DNA from: CANNDT01 sp945876205
Lineage (GTDB): Bacteria > Acidobacteriota > Vicinamibacteria > Vicinamibacterales > UBA2999
Assembly: GCA_947503365.1 (NCBI GenBank)
Contig: CANNDT010000093.1
Span: 1 to 17,305, forward strand
Direction of reading: 5' to 3'
DNA: 17,305 nt
Under the pieces are notes generated by a model that saw only the letters and a list, made by a program, of their open reading frames with translations, was not told the origin of the DNA and did no database searches. Each line of letters begins with the position of its first letter. Position 1 is the first letter of the stretch. Made by a program: the position numbers and the translations under genes. Of this stretch, positions 6,146-17,305 are shown one piece after another.

Positions 6146-9100
6146 ATGAGCGTTGGAAGGCAGTGGATTCTTGTGCTTGCCACGGCGATGTGCGTGCTCT
6201 TCCCGGCGCGTGGCTGGGCGCAGTCCGGCATCGCCGGCTCCGTGCGCGACACGTCAGGGGCGGCGCTGCCCGGTGTCACGGTTGAAGCGGCGAGCCCGGC
6301 CCTGATCGAGGGCTCACGCGCGGTCATCACCGACGGCCAGGGGCTCTACAACCTCGTCGACCTCCGGCCCGGTGTCTACGTCGTCACCTTCACCCTTCCC
6401 GGCTTCAACACGCTCAAGCGCGACGGCGTCGAGCTGAGGGCGGCGTTTACCGCGACGGTGAATGCCGAGCTCGCGGTCGGCGGCCTCGAAGAGACGATTA
6501 CCGTCTCCGGCGAGGCGCCGGTGGTCGACATCCGGAATAACAGCACCCAGAGCACGATCCCGCGCGAGACGCTCACGGCGATCCCGACCACGGGACGGAT
6601 GGGGCAGTATGCGGCGCTGATCGCCGGCGCCACGCTCGAGACCTCGACGCTGCACGACGTGGGCGGCGTGGCGGGCGAGCGCGGGCAGTTCGGCGTGCAC
6701 GGCCAGCGCGCGGCCGACATCTCCTACGTGCAGGACGGCGTCAACACGAAGGTGCAGACCGGCGGCGTCTTCAGCCTCAACAACCAGACGTTCCAGGAAG
6801 TCAGCATCGAGACCAGCGGCATGTCGGCCGAAGCGCAGACCGGCGGCGTGCAGGTGAAGGTCGTGCCGAGAGACGGCGGCAACGTGTTGTCGGGCAACGT
6901 CGGCGGCGCGTTCTCGCACCCCAGCCTGCAGGGTGAGAACATCACCGACGCGCTCCGCAAGCGAAACCTGACGACGGCGCCCGGCTTGAAGAAGCTCGTC
7001 GACACGGGCGGCGGCCTCGGCGGACCGATCAAGCGGAACAAGCTGTGGTTCTTCTACGCCTACCGCTTCTCGAGCGTCGGCCAGTTTCAGCAGGGCAACT
7101 ACTACAACAAGCTGCAGGGGGTCGACATCAGCAAGGATCCGGTGTGGGACGTGTTCGCCTACGCACCCGATCTGAGCCGGCCGGCCTACACCGACGACTG
7201 GTACAAGGATCACAGCCTGCGCCTCACCTGGCAGGCGACGCAGAAGCACAAGTTCGTGGCGGCGACGACCGTCAACGACAACTGCAGCTGCTTCATGTTC
7301 CTGCTGGCGCCGCAGGGCGGCGTGCTGGCCGCGCCCGAGGCGACCGGCGAGCACCACTACAACCCGAACACGTTTCCGAGCATTGGCTGGACCTATCCGG
7401 CCACCAGCCGTCTGCTGTTTGAAGGTTCCGTCTCGATGCAGGCGTTTCACAACACCACGAAGCGGGAACCGGGCGTCGCGCCGAACGTGATCCAGGTTAC
7501 CGAGCTGGCCAACAACTTCCGCTGGGGCTCGCGCGCGGTGTCGATCAACACGGCCGGCGGCAACTACACGACGCTCAAGCGCGAGTTCTACTTCCAGCGC
7601 TTCTCGACGTCGTATGTCACCGGGTCGCACAGCTTCAAGGCGGGATTCGAGCGGAGCCAGTTCAACCTCGGACGCCTCCCGAACAGATACAAGGACCCCA
7701 ATCAGATCAACGGCGCGCGCGGTTACACCGTCCGCAACATGGTGCCGGAGTCGATCACGCTCTGGGCAGTGCCGTACGGCGAGTGGGAAACGGCGCGCGA
7801 CCTCGCGGCCTTCGTCCAGGACCAGTGGACGGTTCGCCGCCTGACGCTCAACGTGGGGCTGCGCTTCGACAACTTCAACGGATCGATCCCCGACCAGACG
7901 CTGCCCGCGGGCTACTTCGTCCCCGAGCGCCATACGACGGCGATCAAGGACGCGCCGAACTGGACGAACCTCAATCCGCGCATGGGCGGCACCTTCGACC
8001 TGTTCGGCACCAGCAAGACGGCGATCAAGGCGTCACTGGGCCGCTATACGCCGCGCAACACCGGCGCCACCGGCAACCCTCTGCAGAATGCGGCGCAGAG
8101 CACGACCCGCACCTGGAACGACGCCAACCGCGACTTCGTGCCCGACTGCAACCTCGCGAGCCCGGTCGCCAACGGCGAGTGCGGGCCGTTTTCGGATCTG
8201 ACGTTCGGTGCCGTGCGCGCCCCGAGCGTCGGCCGCGCGCCCGACGCCCAGGGCGGCTTCAACAAGGACAGCGTCAACTGGCAGGCGGCCGTGTCGATGC
8301 AGCACGAGCTGCGGCCGAACATGGCGCTCAACGTCGGCTACTACCGCACCTGGTACGGCAACTTCCTCGTCACCGACAACCTGATGACGACGCCCACTGA
8401 TTACGATCCTTTCTGCATCACGGCGCCGACCGACAGCCGGCTGCCCGACAGCGTCAGCGGCAAGCAGATCTGCGGCCTCTACGACATCAAGCCTGAGAAG
8501 TTCGGCCAGGTGAACAACCTGACGACGCAGGTGTCGCACTTCGGCAAGCGGACGGAGATATACAACGGCGCCGACGTCACGCTGAACACGCGCTTCGGCA
8601 CCGGGGGCGTCTTCCAGGGCGGCTTGAGCGTCGGCCGCACGGTCGAAGATTCGTGTGCGACGGTGGACTATCCGCAGGATGCGAAGAGCGGCTATGGCCT
8701 GAGCGTCCTCGGTGCGACGCCCGGCATCGCCGGCGTCAACCCCGGCTACTGCCGCGTGAGCCGGCCGCTGTCGGCGGCGACGCAGGTGAAGTTCATGGTG
8801 GTCTATCCGCTGCCGTGGAACCTGCAGACGAGTGCCGTCTACCAGAACATTCCCGGCATGCCGATCAATACGACCTACCTCGCGACCAACGCCGAGATCC
8901 GGCCGTCGCTCGGACGGAATCTGATCGGCCGCAACAACGTCGTCATCGACCTGGTGCCACCGAACACGATCTTCGAGCCGCGCCTGCAGCAGGTGGACCT
9001 GCGGTTGAGCCGGAGATTCGTGATGGGGAAGAGCAAGATAGCGGCGAACCTCGATCTGTATAACGCGCTCAACGCGAGCGCCGTGCTGAATCAGACGACG

Positions 9101-9181
9101 AGGTACGGGGCGGCGTGGCAGAACGTCGTGCAGGTGATGGGCGGCCGGATGCTGAAGGTCGGCGCCCAGTTCGACTTCTGA
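6146..9181 (+). CDS. Oar-like TonB-dependent outer-membrane receptor
   Basis: A 1011-residue outer-membrane protein. Residues 1-25 are a signal peptide ending GWAQ. A carboxypeptidase-regulatory-like domain follows (about 27-110: GIAGSVRDTSGAALPGVTVE, then GQGLYNLVDLRPGVYVVTF), then a plug region (about 115-250, including FGVHGQRAADISYVQDGVNT). GGPIKRNKLWFFYAYRF near residue 292 opens the beta-barrel, which runs to the C-terminal strand ending FDF, as expected for BAM-assembled barrels. Cys pairs in presumed outer loops (NDNCSC; PDCN...GECGP; DPFC...QICGLYD) match a receptor subgroup common in Acidobacteria. Such receptors import large substrates, often glycans or peptides; the ligand is not deducible. 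I chose ATG 6146 over the adjacent GTG 6143 because GGAGG at 6135-6139 gives a 6-base spacing. No SusD-like partner is nearby. Confidence 0.93.
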   Translation: MSVGRQWILVLATAMCVLFPARGWAQSGIAGSVRDTSGAALPGVTVEAASPALIEGSRAVITDGQGLYNLVDLRPGVYVVTFTLPGFNTLKRDGVELRAAFTATVNAELAVGGLEETITVSGEAPVVDIRNNSTQSTIPRETLTAIPTTGRMGQYAALIAGATLETSTLHDVGGVAGERGQFGVHGQRAADISYVQDGVNTKVQTGGVFSLNNQTFQEVSIETSGMSAEAQTGGVQVKVVPRDGGNVLSGNVGGAFSHPSLQGENITDALRKRNLTTAPGLKKLVDTGGGLGGPIKRNKLWFFYAYRFSSVGQFQQGNYYNKLQGVDISKDPVWDVFAYAPDLSRPAYTDDWYKDHSLRLTWQATQKHKFVAATTVNDNCSCFMFLLAPQGGVLAAPEATGEHHYNPNTFPSIGWTYPATSRLLFEGSVSMQAFHNTTKREPGVAPNVIQVTELANNFRWGSRAVSINTAGGNYTTLKREFYFQRFSTSYVTGSHSFKAGFERSQFNLGRLPNRYKDPNQINGARGYTVRNMVPESITLWAVPYGEWETARDLAAFVQDQWTVRRLTLNVGLRFDNFNGSIPDQTLPAGYFVPERHTTAIKDAPNWTNLNPRMGGTFDLFGTSKTAIKASLGRYTPRNTGATGNPLQNAAQSTTRTWNDANRDFVPDCNLASPVANGECGPFSDLTFGAVRAPSVGRAPDAQGGFNKDSVNWQAAVSMQHELRPNMALNVGYYRTWYGNFLVTDNLMTTPTDYDPFCITAPTDSRLPDSVSGKQICGLYDIKPEKFGQVNNLTTQVSHFGKRTEIYNGADVTLNTRFGTGGVFQGGLSVGRTVEDSCATVDYPQDAKSGYGLSVLGATPGIAGVNPGYCRVSRPLSAATQVKFMVVYPLPWNLQTSAVYQNIPGMPINTTYLATNAEIRPSLGRNLIGRNNVVIDLVPPNTIFEPRLQQVDLRLSRRFVMGKSKIAANLDLYNALNASAVLNQTTRYGAAWQNVVQVMGGRMLKVGAQFDF

Positions 9182-9188
9182 GTATGGT

Positions 9189-9210
9189 CGCGTGGCCTGA
9201 AGGCCACGCG
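9189..9210. repeat. Perfect palindromic hairpin after the receptor gene
   Basis: cgcgtggcct (9189-9198), ga, then aggccacgcg (9201-9210): a 10-bp perfect inverted repeat beginning 8 bases after the receptor stop. There is no T-run, so it is not a standard intrinsic terminator, but between convergent genes it could stop or protect both transcripts. It looks like a dispersed REP-type element. Confidence 0.75.
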
Positions 9211-9246
9211 CTACAGATGGTTGATCCGCGCTACAGATGGTTGATC
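9207..9246. repeat. Two perfect 20-bp direct repeats
   Basis: The unit cgcgctacagatggttgatc occurs at 9207-9226 and again, head to tail, at 9227-9246. The first copy shares its cgcg with the right arm of the preceding hairpin. Confidence 0.9.
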
Positions 9247-9258
9247 CATCGCCTGTAG

Positions 9259-9280
9259 CGCGCACCCTTTAGGGTGCGCG
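9259..9280. repeat. Second perfect hairpin, REP-like, upstream of the convergent gene end
   Basis: cgcgcaccc (9259-9267), loop ttta, gggtgcgcg (9272-9280): a 9-bp GC-rich stem. Preceded by tgtag, which mirrors the ctaca following the first hairpin, so the two hairpins face each other in a larger inverted arrangement. It ends 9 bases from the stop of the minus-strand gene and may act as a terminator for it. Confidence 0.75.
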
Positions 9281-9289
9281 GCGCGTGGG

Positions 9290-10078
9290 CTATTTCGCGC
9301 TAGCCGGCGCCGCCGGCCCGTTGATGAAGTTCTTGTCCTGATTGTTTTCTTCACACATGTATTCCATCAGCTCCTGGTCCTTGGGCATCAGGAGCGCGGT
9401 GAAGGTCAGGGTGAACGGCTTGGTGTAGGCGACCAGGTCGTCGATCAGGATCTCCCACTTCAGCGTCCCCAGGTCGGTGCGCGTGAAGCGTTCGACGGTG
9501 TGCAGCTTCTCGCTGTGCAGGTGCCCGTAGTTATCGAACCACGTCAGGTCGTTGAATCCGACCGTATCCACCACCAGCGTATCGCCCTCCCAGCGGCCGA
9601 TTGAGTGGCCATGCCAGGTGGGGTCCGGCGGATCCGGATGGGTGCGGCCGTCCATGAAGATCTGGCGGTAGCCGTGCATCGATTCGTTGATGAAGAAGAT
9701 GTGCGTCGGGGTTTCGACGAGTCGAAACGGATAGGGATTGCCGCGCGGCGTGGAGAGCGGCAGGCAGTTGGTCTGCGGATCGTCGGTGGCCTGCAGCTTA
9801 CGCATCCGTTCGAGCGTCTCGGGCCGCAGCGGCATCGTCTCACCCTTGGGCAAGCCGTCGGTGATGTTGGCGATACCGCCGCGGCGCAGCCAGAGACCGG
9901 TCAGGTCGGGGCGTCCATTCGCCTGGCGGGGCACTGGGCCGGCCGTCGGTTTCGCCGTGATGTTGCCGCCGGCTCTCGCGGTCGGCGGCTTGGTCGTGGG
10001 TACCGATACCTGCGCTTCAAGCGCGGCCGCGGACAGGATCGCGGCAGCGATCCACGACGTTAGGGCACGTGTTCGCAC
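9290..10078 (-). CDS. Uncharacterised secreted protein ('GRPDLTG...WEGDTLVVDT' family)
   Basis: A 262-residue exported protein of a family I recognise as abundant in Acidobacteria and some Proteobacteria but without an assigned function. It has a signal peptide (about 1-22). The signature ANGRPDLTGLWLRRGG is at about 53-68, with PRGNPYPFRLVETPTHIFF near residue 110, HPDPPDPTWHGHSIGRWEGD and TLVVDTVGFNDLTW in the centre, and HSEKLHTVERF after them. The many Trp, His and Asp residues suggest a ligand- or metal-binding beta-structure, but this is inference. The start is GTG at 10078, with AAGGAG 8 bases upstream. It follows the DUF6152 gene by 21 bp on the same strand, and the two probably share one transcript. 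Confidence 0.88.
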   Translation of the reverse strand: MRTRALTSWIAAAILSAAALEAQVSVPTTKPPTARAGGNITAKPTAGPVPRQANGRPDLTGLWLRRGGIANITDGLPKGETMPLRPETLERMRKLQATDDPQTNCLPLSTPRGNPYPFRLVETPTHIFFINESMHGYRQIFMDGRTHPDPPDPTWHGHSIGRWEGDTLVVDTVGFNDLTWFDNYGHLHSEKLHTVERFTRTDLGTLKWEILIDDLVAYTKPFTLTFTALLMPKDQELMEYMCEENNQDKNFINGPAAPASAK

Positions 10079-10099
10079 GGCAGATCTCCTTGAAGTCGG

Positions 10100-10501
10100 C
10101 TATCGAGTGAGGTCAGCGGCGGCGGAGCCAAACATCGGCTTGCCCGCCGCGTCGACGAGCGATCCGGCGATCGCCATGCGCTCGCCGACCCTGGCAAGGT
10201 AGCCGGCGACGGTGATCTGATCGCCGGGCTTGAGGCTGTCGCGCCTCCAGCCGTTGCGCGCCAGCACGTTCGGGCTCGCCATTTCGAAATTCCAGGTCTG
10301 CAGTTGTCCGCCCGGCAGCTTGACGTCGATATAGACGCGCGCGTGCGGGTTGGTCCACTCGACTTTCGAGACCGCGCCCTTCACCTCAATCGGCTTGTCG
10401 GCGTCGTACTGGGCAGAGAAGGAATGATGGGCGGCGACCGGGATCGACCACAGAAGGAGCACGCCGGTCACGACGACGATCGATCGGATCTTGGGGACCA
10501 T
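10100..10501 (-). CDS. DUF6152-family secreted protein
   Basis: A 133-residue protein with a signal peptide (hydrophobic residues 7-24, ending VAAHHS). The mature part carries the DUF6152 signature: HHSFSAQYDADKPIEVKG (25-42), VSKVEWTNPHARVYIDVK (44-61), the WNFEMASPNVLARNGW region (70-85) and SLKPGDQITVAGYLA (89-103). The family is small, probably a single beta-barrel related to OB-fold-like periplasmic proteins, and has no known reaction. The ATG at 10501 has AAGGAG about 10 bases upstream. It is the first gene of a two-gene unit with the 262-residue protein downstream, an arrangement I have seen repeatedly in this phylum; the conserved pairing suggests a shared role. Confidence 0.88.
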   Translation of the reverse strand: MVPKIRSIVVVTGVLLLWSIPVAAHHSFSAQYDADKPIEVKGAVSKVEWTNPHARVYIDVKLPGGQLQTWNFEMASPNVLARNGWRRDSLKPGDQITVAGYLARVGERMAIAGSLVDAAGKPMFGSAAADLTR

Positions 10502-10549
10502 GTTGGGGCGTCTCCTTCGTAGTGCGTCGTTGGCTGGCCTGGAGTCGCC

Positions 10550-10578
10550 AATATATAGGTCCGCCCTCCGAAGTTCAA
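10550..10578 (-). promoter_or_regulatory. Sigma70-like promoter for the DUF6152 operon
   Basis: Reading the minus strand: TTGAAC at 10578-10573, a 17-bp spacer, and TATATT at 10555-10550. The -35 overlaps the stop codon of the upstream hybrid kinase gene (10577-10575). The predicted start near 10543 gives a leader of about 40 bases. No terminator is visible between the kinase gene and this promoter, so read-through is possible. Confidence 0.6.
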
Positions 10579-13087
10579 CCGCCCGGATTCAGCTCTCGAA
10601 GGTCGCCAGCCGGGAGCGGGGCTGCCAGAATGGCCTCCAGCGCGTCGAAGTCGAGGGGCTTCACCAAGTGGTGGTCGAATCCCGCCTCCCGCGAAAGCTG
10701 GCGGTCGCGGTCCTGCCCGTACCCGGTCGTGGCAATCAACACGACATCCTTGAAGATCGCCTGCTCACGGATCTTTCTGGCGACCTCGTACCCGTCCAAC
10801 CCGGGCAAGCCAATATCCAGCAGCACCACGTGCGGACGGTAGAGAAGGGCCGCTTCAAGTGAGGTCGGACCGTTGTGCGCCGTCCGCACGTCGTGCCCGG
10901 TCGTTTCCAGCAGCATTTTCAACATCGCCACGGCGTCCACGTTGTCATCCACGACGAGCACCCGCAAGGGTGGTCCAGGCGGCGCGGGGAAGGGCCGGTG
11001 TGTTGACGGCATCCGGGGTTGGGGTTGGAGGGTGGGAGCCGCTACCACTGGAAGGCGCACGACGAACTCGCAGCCCTGTCCCAACGTACTGGACGCTTCG
11101 ACCCGGCCCCCGTGCATCTCCACGAGCCCTCGCACCAGGGCCAACCCGACGCCCAGCCCGCCTTGTGAGCGATCGGGCGATCGTTCCGCCTGGGTGAACA
11201 GGTCAAAGATCCGTGGCAGGAGCTCCGGGGCGATGCCGCACCCCGTGTCCCGCACCCGCAGCACACACTCATCGCCCTCCTGCGCAACGGTCAGCCAAAT
11301 CCGGCCGCCTTCCTCCGTGTACTTGACGGCGTTGCCGAGCAGGTTGATGACCACCTGTTCCAGCCGGGCGGCGTCGGCGTACAGCCACATCGGTTGCGGC
11401 GACAGAGACACCGTGAGCGCCTGTCGTCGTTCGTTCAGCAGCGGGCGAATGGTCTCCACCGCATGGTTCACGATGCCGTTCGGTTCGAGCGGTTGTTGCT
11501 GAAGCCGAATCTGTCCGGTGGTGATCCGGGAGACGTCCAGCAGGTCGTCGATGAGCCGCGTCAGTTGCTGCACCTGGCGCTGGATGATCGTGCGCGCTTG
11601 ATGCTGGAGGTCGTCTTCGTTCTTGTGGAGAGCCAGCAACTGCACGGCGCTGACGATGGGCGCCAGCGGGTTGCGGAGCTCGTGACCGAGCATCGCCAGG
11701 AACTCGTCCTTGCGGCGGTGCAGGTCTTCGAGTGCCGCTGCCTGCGCCCGCAGCGCGATTTCCAGGCGGCTGCGTTCGGTGATGTCGCGGATGGCACTGG
11801 AGACGAGCGTGCCGTCCGCGGTCTCCAGCGGGCTGAGGCTGATTTCGATCGGGAACTCGCTCCCATCCTTGCGCCGCCCCAGCAGCTCCAGCCCGGCACC
11901 CATCTCGCGCGCGCGCGGCGCGGCGGAGTAGCCCTCGCGGTGCCCGTCGTGCCGTGCGCGGAAGCGCGCCGGCATCAGCATGTCCACGCGCTGGCCGAGC
12001 AGCTCCTCGCGGCTGTATCCGAAGAGTCGCTCGCTCTGCGCATTGGCCAGCACGATGACGCCTCGCTGATCGACGATGACCATCGCGTCTGGTGCCGACT
12101 CGAGAAGGGCGCGAAATTTCGCCTCGCTCGCGCCGATCGCCGCCTCAACGCGCTTGCGCTCGGTCACGTCGCGCGCGATGCACGAGACGCCGACGACGTG
12201 GCCGTCCACGATCGTCGGTGTGCCGCTGATGAAGAGATCGCGGCGCTCGCCGGTGGCGACGATCATGGTCGTGTCCGTCGTGACGCACTCGCGGCCGTAG
12301 GCGGCCCGGAAGGCATGCATCGCGGCGTCCCGTTGGTCTGGCGCGCAGAGATCCAGGAAGTGAATCGTCTTCAGATCCTCGAGCGTGCGACCGATGAGCT
12401 TGAGCGCGGCAGGATTGGCCGCTTCGAAGCACCCGTTGGTGCCAAGGGAAAAAATCGCGTCGAGACTGCCGTCGAAGAGCGAACGGTATCGCTCGCCGGT
12501 CTCGTTCAGGGCAGCGGCGGTCATCACCAGGGCGTCGGTGCGTTCGGTCACGCGCTGTTCGAGCGTGTCATTCAGCTCGCGCAGTTGCTCCACGGCCCGG
12601 CGCCGCTCGGTCACTTCGGCGAGCAGGGCGCGGTTGGCCATCCCGCACTCGCGGCTCTTGCGGTGCAGCTCGGCGAAGACCGCGACCTTCGAGAGGAGGA
12701 TCGTCGCGTTCACAGGCTTGTGGAGGTAGTCCACGGCGCCGGTGCCGTAGCCTTCGAGCACGTGCTGGTCTTCGTTGTAGTAGGCGGTGAGGAAGATGAT
12801 CGGCACCCGGGCGGTCTTCTTCCGCTCCTTGATCATCTGGGCCAGCTCGAAGCCGGTCATGCCCGGCATCCGGATGTCGAGGATGAGGAGGGCGAACTCC
12901 TCCACGACGAGCGCGAGCAGTGCCTGGTCGGCCGATTCGGCCCGGACCAGCCGGTAGCCAGGGTCGTCGAGGATACTCTCGAGCACAGTGAGGTTTTTCG
13001 GCTCATCGTCCACGATCAGGATGTTGATGGGTTCCTCGTGAAAGGCGGACGCCAGAGCCGCGGGCGGGACGAGGTGCGGGGTGATAT

Positions 13088-13091
<4 letters not shown>
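10575..13091 (-). CDS. Hybrid sensor histidine kinase: REC-PAS-PAS-HisKA-HATPase-REC
   Basis: An 838-residue cytoplasmic protein without membrane segments. Order of domains: receiver 1 (about 22-140; acidic Asp28/29, phosphoacceptor Asp72 in LILDIRMPGMTG, Lys125), helical linker (142-200), PAS 1 (200-312), PAS 2 (320-440; NAQSERLFGYSREELLG), HisKA (455-525; His470 in LGHELRNPLAP), HATPase (570-682; NLLGNAVKYT with Asn587, DTGCGI 615-620, GGLGVGL 644-650), Pro-rich linker, receiver 2 (708-825; Asp715/716, phosphoacceptor Asp759, Lys811). All key residues are present. The ATG at 13091 overlaps the stop of the upstream kinase gene (ATGA), so I take it over the longer open frame to 13178. It probably senses small molecules through PAS domains and receives input at receiver 1 from the neighbouring kinase. 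Confidence 0.92.

Positions 13092-17305
<4,214 letters not shown>

Noticed and set aside
6314..7933. Minus-strand open frame of 539 codons inside the receptor gene
   Set aside because: No family motif, low-complexity Arg/Val/Ala composition, and the plus strand encodes an intact TonB-dependent receptor.
8033..9265. Minus-strand open frame of 410 codons opposite the receptor C-terminal half
   Set aside because: It starts within the intergenic repeats and shows no domain signature; shadow of the receptor reading frame.
9259..9280. Classical rho-independent terminator
   Set aside because: The stem is strong, but no run of T follows on either strand, so I list it as a REP-like repeat with possible termination activity only.

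Overview
The window looks like part of an Acidobacteria genome, most likely of the Vicinamibacteria type. This is inferred from the gene families, not from any marker gene. The DNA is GC-rich. It carries an Oar-like TonB-dependent receptor with an N-terminal carboxypeptidase-regulatory-like domain, a DUF6152 protein paired with a secreted 'GRPDLTG' protein, a secreted cupin, and many GTG starts. No rRNA, tRNA, CRISPR array, insertion sequence or phage gene was recognised.

Layout. Positions 1-455 (minus) hold a 103-residue coiled-coil protein followed, with a 4-base overlap, by the start of a Tat-exported lactonase that runs off the left edge. Positions 497-2747 (plus) hold a tightly packed run: a secreted dual-specificity-phosphatase-like protein lacking the catalytic cysteine, a small membrane protein, an SGNH/GDSL hydrolase, and a spermidine-synthase-like protein. 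Short tandem repeats sit at the hydrolase N-terminus and directly before the last start codon. Positions 2870-3596 (minus) are a toxin-antitoxin module (UPF0175 antitoxin, DUF3368/PIN toxin). A HAD phosphatase (plus, 3838-4494) overlaps tail-to-tail with a secreted cupin (minus), and the cupin is divergent from an exported SAM-methyltransferase-like protein (5094-5897).

The receptor (6146-9181) has a good promoter and a perfect inverted repeat in its leader. It is followed by two perfect hairpins and a 20-bp direct repeat. The minus-strand pair at 9290-10501 (DUF6152, then the 262-residue secreted protein) has a sigma70-like promoter overlapping the end of the gene upstream of it.

Positions 10575-17305 (minus) are a large signalling operon. 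A giant cytoplasmic-looking hybrid histidine kinase (at least five 92-residue HAMP-type repeats, GAF, HisKA, HATPase, three receiver domains) is cut by the right edge. Its stop overlaps by ATGA with a second hybrid kinase (REC-PAS-PAS-HisKA-HATPase-REC). Together they give five receiver domains and two kinase cores with no DNA-binding output and no visible HPt domain, so the final partner must be encoded elsewhere.

Most of the window is ordinary accessory content. The points most worth a second look are the Cys-to-Ser phosphatase, the altered HAD motif IV, the receptor leader hairpin, the repeats, and the architecture of the kinase pair. I did not find a clear undescribed multi-gene system.
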